Origin: Prevotella pectinovora
GTDB lineage: Bacteria; Bacteroidota; Bacteroidia; Bacteroidales; Bacteroidaceae
NCBI RefSeq assembly: GCF_000834015.1
Contig: NZ_JXQI01000063.1
Coordinates: 93,775-157,774, forward strand
Direction: 5' to 3'
Length of the DNA stretch: 64,000 nt
Shown: piece by piece, positions 34,705 to 43,505 of the stretch
Position numbering within the stretch: position 1 is the stretch's first letter
How the letters are laid out: each line of letters opens with the position of its first letter
The notes under the pieces: model-generated
What the model was told of the DNA's origin: nothing
Databases searched by the model: none
The model's input: the letters and a program-made list of their open reading frames with translations, nothing else
Program-made: the position numbers and the translations under genes

Positions 34705-35223
34705 TCACATTGATTTGACACACTCATCATACACCGCTAACCCTCTCACGGTCAGAAGATATTTCTGGCGAGGATGACGAGGAGAGTTCGGATAAAGCAA
34801 ACGTACATATCCCTCACTAATAGCCGGCTTCAGATAAAGCTTTTGAAAATTGTCTCTTCCCTTTAATTCCAAAGCATTCATCATACTCTTCACAGATAAC
34901 TCTTGATTTCCAATTACAATAATCAGCCGTTTGATATTAGCATTATCCGTGGATAGCTTGTCCTGTACTTGACCCGTACTTGACCCGTGCTTATACTCTT
35001 CTTGCTGATTGTTTGTTCCACCTTCAAGATTCTGCTGCACTTTCCATTCGTCTGTTGCATGGATGTGAAGGTAACGGTTACGCAAATCCCATTTATCTCC
35101 CAACAACAGATTTCGGAAGAAACGTTCCAAATATACAGAGGTATAATCAATTCCTTTTATGGCGTTCTTGCAATTTGCACGAACCAAGGCATTGCGGAAA
35201 TACCATGAGTGTCGGGCAAAAAA
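34705..35223 (-). pseudogene. Fic-family protein, C-terminal remnant
   Basis: The open frame (170 codons back to a TAG at 35224-35226) starts inside a Fic domain. WYFRNALVRAN, YTSVYLERFFRNLLLG and LRNRYLHIH match the last helices of Bacteroidales Fic proteins, followed by a winged-helix-like tail (NALELKGRDNFQKLYLKP, GLAVYDECVKSM). The HxFx(D/E)GNGR AMPylation motif and everything before it are missing, so it cannot be active. It lies next to the AbiE pair in an accessory island. Confidence 0.75.
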
Positions 35224-35377
35224 CTATTGTCTACCTTGAAACCTATAGAACGGAGGTAGAGGAGTTTAACATTGTAGGGACTCTATAGCAAAAACTTACA
35301 ATCGAACTATTTTTATTGGCAGAGTTGCTAATATGTTCTCGTTCTCATGCGATAATGTTGGAACACAGATAGCCAAT

Positions 35378-35421
35378 CTGTTGGCGGAATTAATTTAGTG
35401 CATACTTAATTCTGCCAACAG
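35378..35421 (-). terminator. Hairpin downstream of the AbiE pair
   Basis: CTGTTGGCGGAATTAA and TTAATTCTGCCAACAG form a 16-bp stem with one mismatch, 87 bases after the AbiEii stop. No T run follows, so function as a terminator is only likely. Confidence 0.5.
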
Positions 35422-35507
35422 GTTTCCTTATTATTTGTTGTTTGTTTATTATTTATTTCTGTTTGAACGCTAACATTGAAAAAACAGAAATTATTATAGA
35501 AATCATA

Positions 35508-36311
35508 TTAGTCTCTCTTCCCCTCCATCTTATCTATAAATGTTTCGTAAATGAGAGGATAAGCATCACTTGCATTGAATGTTATGCCAGGACGCAATAG
35601 AGATTGCATATCATTGGTAAACTCTGGATCTTCCATCTTCTCCTGCATGTTATTGACAAACTGCTTGTAAGATGGAGCCTTGTCAACTACGAACTCCATA
35701 TACTGCTTGTAGCATTGAAGGACTTTATCAACATCCACTTCCTTTCGTTGTAAGGCAATATAAAGGTCAAAGAGGTCACGTCCTTTCTTGCGCTGGTAAA
35801 GGGCACGAAGTTTGGTACCCAACAATTCCTCGAAATGATAGGTTGTCAGTTCGGCTTCGCCAGTGAACCATGAGTTCTCCACTTTGAACGGTATCTTTGT
35901 CAACCCAAGTACATTGAAATGTTCGAAGCAATTGATTTCAACTTTCAGACGTATCTGTACCGTAGGTGGTATTTCAGACTCCACACGGAACAACATCGTA
36001 TTATTGTATCGCTTCTGCTTAGTTACCCTGTCTGGCAACCAGTCTAGAACTTCTCCTAATCGATACATGATTGGCTTGATTGGTCCAGAAGTAATCTGAA
36101 CCAAATCAATGTCTTCGCTATAACGTGGCTGGGGTGAAAGATAGAGCTTATGTAAAGCTGTTCCTCCTCGGAATGCTAACTGCGATGCAAGGAACTCATC
36201 ACTAAAGATGGAAACCAAGGCACGGCATATAATCAGGTCCTGTTCAATCTGCGCATTGTCTATCCAAGGAGCATGCTCACTCCACTGTTGTATCGCTGTT
36301 CTGTTTATCAT
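35508..36311 (-). CDS. AbiEii-type nucleotidyltransferase toxin
   Basis: Toxin of a type IV toxin-antitoxin / abortive infection system, 267 residues. The nucleotidyltransferase motifs are FRGGTALHKLY (GG[T/S] loop) and RYSEDIDLV (DxD metal site), followed by GTKLRALYQRKKGRDLFDLY, a conserved AbiEii block with the catalytic-region lysine and aspartate. It overlaps the antitoxin gene by four bases (ATGA), the usual arrangement. Homologues add nucleotides to tRNA and stop growth. The C terminus (YETFIDKMEGKRD) looks complete. Confidence 0.88.
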   Translation of the reverse strand: MINRTAIQQWSEHAPWIDNAQIEQDLIICRALVSIFSDEFLASQLAFRGGTALHKLYLSPQPRYSEDIDLVQITSGPIKPIMYRLGEVLDWLPDRVTKQKRYNNTMLFRVESEIPPTVQIRLKVEINCFEHFNVLGLTKIPFKVENSWFTGEAELTTYHFEELLGTKLRALYQRKKGRDLFDLYIALQRKEVDVDKVLQCYKQYMEFVVDKAPSYKQFVNNMQEKMEDPEFTNDMQSLLRPGITFNASDAYPLIYETFIDKMEGKRD

Positions 36312-37111
36312 ATATCGTCTGTTTCTATTTCTACGTTAATGTTTATTTTCCATCGATTGTCTCTGGATGATGGATTATTTTCTGCCGATGTACTCAAAGG
36401 TTGATATTTGAAATAACCAGATGATGTACGAAGCTGTTCATACAATTCATCTGCTAACTTCTTTTCTCCGACAACATTTTCAAGTATATAGCCAAATCGT
36501 TGCCATACAACCTTTTTCACATAAGTTGCAAGTGGCGCAAACTGATTATTAATGTCAATCTGCTCTGAAAGTTCTTCAAGTATGGTGGCGACTCGCGACA
36601 ATCCGCCTACATGTTGCTGATATTGCACTAAGTCAGCAGCGGTTAGAAGAGGATTTGATATACGGATAGTTCCCGTTTCAGTATTCTTTGTAATCAGGGC
36701 TTCCTCTGGCAGTCCATCCCGATAAAACCAATCTATGGTCACATTACGAGTAGAAACGACCCGACGCTTAGGAAAAGTCGTCATAACTGAGAATTGCTGG
36801 GGACGCTGATGAGCTGCGCCAAGCATCTCGGCTGCGCTTAGCATACATACATAGTAAGGCTTTTGCAGATACGACATTAACTGATCAATATAATAGGTTG
36901 CTGGCACAGATCCACGCAACACATATTGAGTGGGAATAATAACGTAATACCCTCTATAAACACTAGCTATAGTCTTATTTGAACATAGTCTGGAAAGTTC
37001 ATTCTGAAGAATCTGTTCAGAAGAACACAAGTCAGCAGCCCTTACTTCCTCAACAGAAAACGTAGGAAAGCCATGAATTGCTCTATCTTCAATCCACTTT
37101 TGTAATGTCAT
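36308..37111 (-). CDS. AbiEi-type antitoxin / transcriptional repressor
   Basis: Partner of the AbiEii toxin, 267 residues. The N-terminal winged helix (residues about 1-65: IHGFPTFSVEEVRAA, ILQNELSRLCSNKTIASVYR) binds DNA, and the middle (YYVCMLSAAEMLGAAHQRPQ, RVVSTRNVTIDWFYR, ISNPLLTAADLVQYQQHVGG) matches the AbiEi antitoxin body. It comes first, as expected for autoregulation, and overlaps the toxin by four bases. The last 50 residues are polar and end in an acidic stretch. Confidence 0.85.
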   Translation of the reverse strand: MTLQKWIEDRAIHGFPTFSVEEVRAADLCSSEQILQNELSRLCSNKTIASVYRGYYVIIPTQYVLRGSVPATYYIDQLMSYLQKPYYVCMLSAAEMLGAAHQRPQQFSVMTTFPKRRVVSTRNVTIDWFYRDGLPEEALITKNTETGTIRISNPLLTAADLVQYQQHVGGLSRVATILEELSEQIDINNQFAPLATYVKKVVWQRFGYILENVVGEKKLADELYEQLRTSSGYFKYQPLSTSAENNPSSRDNRWKININVEIETDDI

Positions 37112-37128
37112 AATGAGTAATTTTGGCG

Positions 37129-37136
37129 CAAATATA
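37129..37136 (-). promoter_or_regulatory. -7 box for the AbiE operon
   Basis: The minus strand reads TATATTTG 18 bases before the antitoxin start, with TTCG 18 bases further upstream, a near-consensus promoter. Confidence 0.45.
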
Positions 37137-37327
37137 ATAAAAAAAACATTAGCTTCGAACTGTTTTTGCCTAAAATCACTCTATTTTATAGAATTATATC
37201 TCAAAATTCGCATTTTATCGAATTTGGAAGCAAAATACACGCATATAACTCTAAATATGAGATATGATAGCCGTCCAAAAGAAAGATATTTACGCTGATT
37301 ATCAGCCACTTATAGATGCAAATAGTA

Positions 37328-37474
37328 ACTTCTGCATCGAAAAGTATCATAGTATCATTCTCGGGCTTTACACAAGTACCCAAAGCCCTACAAATCAATA
37401 AGTTAAAGACAATGATACTTTTCCGGTTATTTTACAGAAAAGTATCACTAAAGTATCATCGAAGTATCATTACC
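37328..37474 (-). repeat. 140-bp dispersed element with covarying hairpin, copy R1
   Basis: The reverse strand aligns over its whole length with 63078-63218. The centre is AATGATACTTTTC/GAAAAGTATCACT (37411-37449) around ACAGAA-flanked bases, and ATGATACTTC-like motifs are repeated at both ends. No gene lies in the 37112-37593 gap; this element and the next repeat fill it. Confidence 0.8.
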
Positions 37475-37487
37475 AATTGGCACATCA

Positions 37488-37559
37488 GAATACTCCCCAC
37501 GGCGTGGGGAATGAAACCCCACATAAGGGGGATTGATTCCCCACGCCGTGGGGGAAATC
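37488..37559. repeat. Dispersed palindromic repeat family 2, copy B
   Basis: Starts with CCCCACGGCGTGGGG, continues AATGAAACCCCACAT and ends with CCCCACGCCGTGGGGG. The order matches copy A at 19456-19527. Confidence 0.85.
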
Positions 37560-37593
37560 CGGAGCCTATGTTTTGCTCATCAAAAAAAATAGT

Positions 37594-38718
37594 TTACGAT
37601 ATCTCAACCACGTGGTTTCGCTTCTCTCCATCTTTTCCTCTTTTCAGGAAAAGGAGAAGACTGACACTATCGCCTACTGTCAAAGACTGGCGCATCTTGT
37701 CGTCGGCAACGGCAGAAAGACGGGCAAAGCCTTCTTCCGCCAGGGTGCCTTCCGGAGTGTCGGCGATTGGAGATGTTATGCGATAGCGCAGATAACCTTC
37801 GTCGGTATTCATATATGTTATCTCCGCCTTCATCGTTCCGAAGGCTTTCATACCTTCATCATGAGGCAGGACATTCGAGACTATGGCACTCTTGAACTTG
37901 TCTACTGCCGGTATGACTGGCGAGAAGACCACGAAATCCTGCTGCTTGACAATAAGTGCGGGTTTCTCTGCCACGAAATGTCTCGACAATGAATCGTATA
38001 TATGATAATGACCGTGACCCATATCCACACCGTCTACATAACCTACCACGGACGGAAACGCGTCAGCAATGTTTTTCTCTGACACCACTATTTCGTCTGC
38101 CCTCTCGTTGCCTTCCTTCGACACCCTTACCGACACGGAATACATCCGTCCCTGTATCTCCCACGGTTTGCATGGAAAGAGGTGGCTGCTCGCCACAAGT
38201 TCCATACCGTCTGAAGCCACAAGCTTGGCGAAGTAGCGGCGCTTGCCGTTCATCTGCTTCTCAAACACCTTGACGGCTACCATATCCTTGATGCCGTCAA
38301 CGGGATGGGGCATCTCGCTCTGATGATGGAGGGCATACGACTGGAGTCTGCGCTCCACACGCTGCATGAGCGAAGGATAGCTGCGGCCGTCCTTTCCCGT
38401 CTGCCTCTGCTTGTCTTCTTCGCGCAGATATCTGTCGTAACCCCACATCTGCAGAAACTGCGGAAACTGGAAGTCGGCATACTCCGAACTGATCTTCACG
38501 GCGATGCCGAGAACACACGAATGCACCAGCGACGGACGGTCTACCGGCAGCTTGAGATATGCCACCAAAAGCATGCGCACCTGATGCGAGCCCATAGTGG
38601 TATAGTTGTTCTGCAAATAACGGTATATTTGCCATGCCGCATCAACGGGATGACTGACTGCGGTCTCAAGCGAAGCCAGCAGTTCATCCCATGAGCTGAT
38701 AGTATCGGAGTCTTTCAT
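37594..38718 (-). CDS. Protein of unknown function, 374 residues
   Basis: I do not recognise this protein. It has no signal peptide or membrane segment. The first 100 residues are helical (SWDELLASLETAVSHPVDAA, YLQNNYTTMGSHQVRMLLVA). The rest alternates strands and charged loops, with VDGIKDMVAVKVFEKQ, HIYDSLSRHFVAEKPALIVK and RLSAVADDKMRQSL. The C terminus (LLFLKRGKDGEKRNHVVEIS) ends just before the family 2 repeat. It is 44 bases downstream of the glycosyltransferase gene on the same strand and may share its transcript with mtaB. The codon use looks like its neighbours, so it is probably a native gene. Confidence 0.7.
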   Translation of the reverse strand: MKDSDTISSWDELLASLETAVSHPVDAAWQIYRYLQNNYTTMGSHQVRMLLVAYLKLPVDRPSLVHSCVLGIAVKISSEYADFQFPQFLQMWGYDRYLREEDKQRQTGKDGRSYPSLMQRVERRLQSYALHHQSEMPHPVDGIKDMVAVKVFEKQMNGKRRYFAKLVASDGMELVASSHLFPCKPWEIQGRMYSVSVRVSKEGNERADEIVVSEKNIADAFPSVVGYVDGVDMGHGHYHIYDSLSRHFVAEKPALIVKQQDFVVFSPVIPAVDKFKSAIVSNVLPHDEGMKAFGTMKAEITYMNTDEGYLRYRITSPIADTPEGTLAEEGFARLSAVADDKMRQSLTVGDSVSLLLFLKRGKDGEKRNHVVEIS

Positions 38719-38762
38719 AATATAGCGGTTTTAAAATATTGTTATGTAAGGAAAAGGGAGGG

Positions 38763-39788
38763 TCATAGCTGAGAGAACTTCCTGATTCCCTTGGCATAAT
38801 ATTTCCACAGGATAGAGAAACTGCAGAAGCCCTGTATATCCTTGTTTTCAACCGACCTCGAGGCCTGTATGAAACTGCGGTCGTCTATGAAATCGTCTTT
38901 CCATTTCTTGAAGTCTCTTCTCGCCTTCACGACAGCCTTGAAGTCCTTGAATTTCCTCTCCAGTATCAGCATCTGAAAGGCGGCGAGATAATCCAGAAAC
39001 CAGCGCACACGCATCACTCCCTTGAGTTCGTCGTCGGCGAGATTCTTGTATAGCATAGTGAGGTTGTTGCGGAAATTGAGATAGGTCTTCATCGGATTTC
39101 CCTTTGGCAGCGTACCGCCTCCCACATGATATGCCACGCTGTCGGGCACGCAGTAACCGTCTTTTCCCATTATCCTCAAACGCCAGCAGAGGTCTATCTC
39201 CTCGCTGTGGGCAAAGAAGCGTCCGTCAAGACCGTCGGCACGCCAATAATCTTCGGAGCGAATCATAAGGCAGGCGCCTGTAGCCCATAGTATCTTGGTG
39301 GTATAGTCATACTGTCCGTCGTCGGTCTCAACGGTATTGAATATCCTGCCACGGCAGAAGGGATAGCCGTACTTGTCGATATATCCGCCTGACGCCCCAG
39401 CATATTCAAAAGAGTTGCGGTCTTTCTCAGAAAGCAGCTTGGGCTGACAGAAGGCTGCTTCGGGATGGCTGTCCATAAACTCGAGCAAAGGCACGAGCCA
39501 ATGATGTGTCACCTCTACATCGCTGTTGAGGAGCACATAGTATTCTGCGTCTATCTGCGCCAGCGCCTTGTTGTAGCCTTCGGCAAAGCCCCAGTTCTTC
39601 TCGAGCTGTATGGTGCGTACCTGCGGAAACTTCTCTTTCAGCATCTGCATGGAATTGTCGGTAGAGGCATTGTCGGCGACATATACCGTGGCGCCATCCT
39701 CTATGGAGTATTGCAAGACAGAGGGCAGGAACTTCTCCATCATACCCACTCCATTCCAGTTGAGTATCACTATTGCTATCTTATCCAT
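38763..39788 (-). CDS. Family 2 glycosyltransferase (rhamnosyltransferase-like)
   Basis: Transfers a sugar from a nucleotide donor, probably to a surface glycan. The start at 39788 (MDKIAIVILNWNG) puts the first strand at the N terminus as in the family; the frame to 39812 adds eight residues. GT-A motifs are visible: VADNASTDNSMQML, YYVLLNSDVEVTHHWLVPLL with the DxD-like metal site, GACLMIRSEDYW and HSEEIDLCWRLRIMG, the usual acceptor-side block. The C-terminal third (about 240-341) is helical and basic. It lies between mtaB and the unknown protein, with no other glycan genes nearby. Confidence 0.88.
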   Translation of the reverse strand: MDKIAIVILNWNGVGMMEKFLPSVLQYSIEDGATVYVADNASTDNSMQMLKEKFPQVRTIQLEKNWGFAEGYNKALAQIDAEYYVLLNSDVEVTHHWLVPLLEFMDSHPEAAFCQPKLLSEKDRNSFEYAGASGGYIDKYGYPFCRGRIFNTVETDDGQYDYTTKILWATGACLMIRSEDYWRADGLDGRFFAHSEEIDLCWRLRIMGKDGYCVPDSVAYHVGGGTLPKGNPMKTYLNFRNNLTMLYKNLADDELKGVMRVRWFLDYLAAFQMLILERKFKDFKAVVKARRDFKKWKDDFIDDRSFIQASRSVENKDIQGFCSFSILWKYYAKGIRKFSQL

Positions 39789-39892
39789 AGCGCTATGGTT
39801 TTTTAATTCCACCGAGACAAGAGGCTCTGCCTATATTATATAATAATGTGTATACCCTCTTATAACGGCATCATTATTGAAAGTTATATTTG

Positions 39893-41260
39893 TTATCTAT
39901 CTAAGATTTCACACATCAGGGCTGTCTTGTCATGGTTGAAACCACCGAGTCTGACCATCACGAGCTGGTTGTCGAGATCATCCGAAGACTTTGCCGCCGG
40001 CAGCTCCACTCTCACATAGTTGCGTGTGAAGCCATGCATCGCCCTGCCCCGGGTGGATTTCTCGAAGAGCACCTCCGCTTCCTGTCCGATATATCGGGAA
40101 TAGAACGCCTGTGTCTTCTCGTCGGAAAGTTCTATGAGGCGCTTGCTCCTCAGTTTCTTGTCCTTGTCTGAAACCACATACGGGATACGCAAGGCGGCAG
40201 TGCCCGGGCGCTCTGAATATGGGAACACATGGAGATGGGTGACATCGAGGCGCTTCAGAAATTCGTATGTCTCCTCGAAATACTCGGGCGTCTCACCTCT
40301 TGTTCCCACCATCACGTCTACTCCGATGAAGGCGTCGGGCATATATTTCTTTATCAGTTCTATCTTGTGTGCGAAAAGCGCCGAATCATAACGGCGGTGC
40401 ATGAGTTTCAACACTGCGTCGGAACCGCTCTGCAACGGGATATGGAAGTGTGGCATGAAGGCGCGGCTTCGGGAACAGTATTCGATGAGGTCGTCTGACA
40501 TAAGGTCTGGCTCCAGACTGCTTATGCGGAAGCGCTTTATCTCCTCCACTCCATCGAGAGCCTTCACGAGGTCGAGGAAACTCTCATGGGTGGTGGCTCC
40601 GAAGTCACCGATGTTGACTCCGGTGAGAACAATCTCCTTGCCTCCCTCGGCAGCTGCCTGACGTGCCTGTTCCACGAGTGAGCTGATGCTTGGGTTGCGA
40701 CTGAATCCGCGGGCATAGGGAATGGTGCAATAAGTGCAGAAATAGTCACATCCGTCTTGCACTTTCAGGAAGAAGCGGGTGCGGTTGCCTCTGGAGCAGC
40801 TGGGTGCGAAGGTCTTGATGTCTTTCGTCTTCACGGAATAATGCCTGTGAAGCGACTCTCCGTTAGCAGCGGTTTCTGAGTCTGACTGCAACTGGGTCCA
40901 GGCGTCGGAGAGATACTGTATGAGACTCGCTTTCTCATTGGCTCCCAATACAAGGTCAACACCGTCTATCTTGCTGATGGTCTCTGCCTCAAGTTGAGCG
41001 TAACATCCGGTAACGACAACAAAAGCTCCGGGATGCTGGCGCACCATACGATTGATTGCCTGACGGCATTTATGGTCGGCGACTTCGGTCACCGAACAGG
41101 TGTTGATGAGGCAGATGTCTGCTTTCTCTCCTTCAGCGGCATTCCTCACTCCCATATCCTGGAGCATCCTGCCGAATGTTGAGGTTTCAGAGAAATTGAG
41201 TTTGCAGCCCAATGTGAAATAAGCGGCTGTCTTTCCTTGAAAAACGGATGTATCTATCAT
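39893..41260 (-). CDS. mtaB: tRNA threonylcarbamoyladenosine C2-methylthiotransferase MtaB
   Basis: Radical SAM enzyme adding a methylthio group to t6A at position 37 of tRNAs reading ANN codons. The start at 41260 gives MIDTSVFQGKTAAYFTLGCK with the first cluster cysteine; the frame to 41323 is an unlikely extension. The N-terminal UPF0004 domain has three cysteines (LGCKLNFSE, INTCSVTEVADHKCR, VTGCYAQ). The radical SAM site is CDYFCTYCTIPYARG, and the C-terminal TRAM domain lies at about 390-455 (VLFEKSTRGRAMHGFTRNYV). Length 455 is standard. Confidence 0.93.
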   Translation of the reverse strand: MIDTSVFQGKTAAYFTLGCKLNFSETSTFGRMLQDMGVRNAAEGEKADICLINTCSVTEVADHKCRQAINRMVRQHPGAFVVVTGCYAQLEAETISKIDGVDLVLGANEKASLIQYLSDAWTQLQSDSETAANGESLHRHYSVKTKDIKTFAPSCSRGNRTRFFLKVQDGCDYFCTYCTIPYARGFSRNPSISSLVEQARQAAAEGGKEIVLTGVNIGDFGATTHESFLDLVKALDGVEEIKRFRISSLEPDLMSDDLIEYCSRSRAFMPHFHIPLQSGSDAVLKLMHRRYDSALFAHKIELIKKYMPDAFIGVDVMVGTRGETPEYFEETYEFLKRLDVTHLHVFPYSERPGTAALRIPYVVSDKDKKLRSKRLIELSDEKTQAFYSRYIGQEAEVLFEKSTRGRAMHGFTRNYVRVELPAAKSSDDLDNQLVMVRLGGFNHDKTALMCEILDR

Positions 41261-41379
41261 TTTCTTGTATTTCGATATTTTTAATTCACCTTGGTAATTA
41301 CAATTAAAACTGCAATATACCATATATTATTCATCCATACATACATTATTATATATATAAAAGAATCGCTCGTTTTGCA

Positions 41380-41387
41380 AAGGTAGC
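41380..41387 (-). promoter_or_regulatory. -7 box upstream of mtaB
   Basis: The minus strand reads TACCTTTG, 120 bases before the start at 41260. No TTTG at the usual spacing. The rest of the 41261-41621 gap is A/T-rich with no recognisable feature. Confidence 0.4.
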
Positions 41388-41621
41388 TCATTTTTCCATA
41401 AAAACCGCTATGCGGGGCTGATGTTTTCCTAAAATTAAGTCAGGAAAAAGAAAAACTCTACTATAAAAACAAGGGATTGTAAAGGCACACAAAAACTATT
41501 ATAGAAAATTTAACACTTTGATTAATTTCATATTTCACTGATTAACAACAACTTACAAAAAAGTTACATTTTATCCCTAAAAAAAACTCTAAAAAAGAGA
41601 ACAACGTATCAGAAAAATACT

Positions 41622-41629
41622 TACCTTTG
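41622..41629 (+). promoter_or_regulatory. -7 box for the small lipoprotein gene
   Basis: TACCTTTG, 52 bases before the start codon at 41682; the -33 element is not clear. Confidence 0.5.
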
Positions 41630-41681
41630 CAGCGTTTTAATAAACAAATGATTGTTTTACAGATTTAAAAAGCAAAGAAAA

Positions 41682-41852
41682 ATGAAAAAATTGGTTTTAA
41701 TGTTCGTAGCTATCGCAGCTATCTCTTTCGCATCATGTGGTAACAAAACAGCTCAGGCTGAGGGCGCTGATACAACTGACACTGCAGCAGTTGATACAGT
41801 TGACACAACTTCTGTTGACACAACTTCTGTTGACACAACAGCTAACAAGTAA
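41682..41852 (+). CDS. Small repeat-tailed lipoprotein, 56 residues
   Basis: A short exported lipoprotein: MKKLVLMFVAIAAISFASC with a lipobox cysteine, then an acidic Thr/Asp-rich tail built from VDTVDTTSVDTTSVDTT repeats. Asp-Thr tails like this are unstructured and probably sit on the outer membrane. The start at 41682 fits the -7 box at 41622 and a purine-rich leader. It is a single-gene unit closed by a strong terminator, a layout typical of highly expressed small proteins. Function unknown. Confidence 0.75.
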   Translation: MKKLVLMFVAIAAISFASCGNKTAQAEGADTTDTAAVDTVDTTSVDTTSVDTTANK

Positions 41853-41888
41853 TTCTGCGAAAGCTAGAACTATTTAAGCGAAAAGACC

Positions 41889-41919
41889 AAGCCGAGGAAC
41901 TCAGTTCTTCGGCTTTTTT
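41889..41919 (+). terminator. Terminator of the small lipoprotein gene
   Basis: AAGCCGAgGAAC / GTTCtTCGGCTT with a three-base loop followed by TTTTTT. Confidence 0.92.
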
Positions 41920-42214
41920 GTGTCTATACCCTACAAAGCGACCAACGCAATCCTGCTTATCCGACACCTGTAATTCATCAGACTGCACCAAGGACAACCC
42001 TGAACAGACTCCATCACGCTAACCAGACATACTGAAACCTGCAACCACCTTGTTAGCACCCTGCACACAAGACATCAACACAAAAAGAACGCTTATACTT
42101 ATTGTTGTAATATTTCATGTAACATTTTAGGGAATCCAACGATTTACATGCTTTTTGAGAGGATTTGCAAGTTTTTTGGAAGAAAATGCCATTTATTTAT
42201 CTGCCCACCACACC
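41920..42214. other. Gap with no recognised feature
   Basis: No gene, hairpin or repeat of note is seen between the terminator and the -7 box of the next gene. Confidence 0.4.
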
Positions 42215-42222
42215 TATCTTTG
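42215..42222 (+). promoter_or_regulatory. -7 box for the WG-repeat lipoprotein gene
   Basis: TATCTTTG followed by CA, about 90 bases before the start at 42314. It lies inside the longer frame that opens at 42155 and so argues against that start. Confidence 0.5.
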
Positions 42223-42313
42223 CAAAAAAAGAAAGCAACAATCCGTTCATCGCATGGCAAAGACACATAAAAAAGATAATATCACGAAAACAATAACGAC
42301 AAAAAAATCTGTT

Positions 42314-42739
42314 ATGAATAGACTGACACCTTTACTGCTGTTCATGGTGATGATACTCTCATCATGCAACAAGGAAACCAACGACTACGTGACGGCATTC
42401 CCTTATATGGAAACGGACAAGGGGAAGTGGGGAATGATAACAACCGATGGAGAAGTGCTGTTCTCACAAGAGTTCAAAAACCAACCTACCGTGGTGAGAA
42501 ACGGTGTGTTCCTGGTGAAAAACGAAGCCAACCTATGGGAGATATACAAGGCGGAGAAGAAACCGGAAAAGATTGGCTCTGAATATACCGGCGCCACAAT
42601 CTTCAGCAACGGCAGGGCTATAGTATGCGAGAAGGACAAATACGAGACAATTCCTACGGAAACACGGACGACACCCAGGAACCTGAACCTGACGCATACA
42701 ATTAAACCCCATATCGGTTATCAGAACGTTAAGCCCTAA
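42314..42739 (+). pseudogene. WG-repeat-like lipoprotein, probably truncated
   Basis: The start at 42314 gives a lipoprotein signal (MNRLTPLLLFMVMILSSC) followed by FPYMETDKGKWGMITTDGEV, a WG-type repeat, and NLWEIYKAEKKPEKIGSEYT. Family members usually run to several hundred residues. Here the recognisable part ends near residue 110 (FSNGRAIVCEKDKYE), and the last 30 residues (PTETRTTPRNLNLTHTIKPH) look like out-of-frame or random sequence. The stop codon lies inside a copy of dispersed repeat family 1. Loss of the 3' part by deletion or repeat arrival is the simplest reading. A short natural variant is possible. Confidence 0.6.
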
Positions 42740-42754
42740 TGACCGATTTGGGTT
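42731..42754 (+). repeat. Dispersed repeat family 1, short copy d
   Basis: AAGCCCTAATGACC then GATTTGGGTT. The TAA of this repeat is the stop codon of the preceding frame. Confidence 0.7.
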
Positions 42755-42771
42755 AAAGCATTGCTTCATCA

Positions 42772-43446
42772 TCAATATACTCTCGGTCCGAAGATGGTAG
42801 TGCCAACTCGCACCATAGTGCTTCTGCATTCCACGGCAATCTTGTAGTCGTGGCTCATTCCCCAGGAACGCTGGCAGAAATCTGCAGAGTCGGCAAAATA
42901 CTTTGCCTTCACCTCATCGAAGAAGTCGGCAGCCTGAATGAACTCGGAGCGTATCTGGTTCTCGTCATCGGTATTCGATGCCATCATCATCAGTCCACAG
43001 ATACGCACGTTATTAAGATTCCGCCATTCGCCATCGTCGAGAAGCTGGCGGCAGGCGTCAATCGTCAGTCCGTATTTCGTAGCCTCCTGTGCGATATGCA
43101 GTTCGAGAAGCACATCGATCACGCGGTCGTGCTTTGCAGCCTGCTTGTTGATTTCCTTGAGCAGCTTGAGCGAATCCACGGCATCCACCATAGAGATATA
43201 CGGTGCGATATACTTCACCTTGTTGGTCTGCAGATGTCCGATGAAATGCCATTGAATATCCTTGGGCAGCGTGTCATACTTCTTTGAGAGTTCCTGTTCG
43301 TGGCTTTCGCCAAACACCCTCTGTCCCTCGGCGTATGCTGCCTCTATATACTCGTTGGGATGAAACTTGCTCACGGCAACGAGAGTCACTCCCTCGGGAA
43401 TGTTGCTCTTAACTTCGCGCAGTTTGCCTGCTACATCATAATCCAT
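42772..43446 (-). CDS. yggS: YggS/PROSC-family pyridoxal phosphate homeostasis protein
   Basis: Binds pyridoxal 5'-phosphate and keeps its free level in balance; no enzyme activity is known. The 224-residue length is normal for an alanine-racemase-like barrel of this family. Landmarks are TLVAVSKFHPNEYI with the PLP lysine, QRVFGESHEQEL, WHFIGHLQTNKVK, and near the end RSWGMSHDYKIAVECRSTMV with RVGTTIFGPR. It follows the DUF4494 gene by 59 bases on the same strand, a likely pair. Confidence 0.93.
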   Translation of the reverse strand: MDYDVAGKLREVKSNIPEGVTLVAVSKFHPNEYIEAAYAEGQRVFGESHEQELSKKYDTLPKDIQWHFIGHLQTNKVKYIAPYISMVDAVDSLKLLKEINKQAAKHDRVIDVLLELHIAQEATKYGLTIDACRQLLDDGEWRNLNNVRICGLMMMASNTDDENQIRSEFIQAADFFDEVKAKYFADSADFCQRSWGMSHDYKIAVECRSTMVRVGTTIFGPRVY

Positions 43447-43505
43447 GGTAATATAATTTTAGTTGAAAAATAAGATTTCCTGACTCTGCTATCTATCACC
43501 GCACC

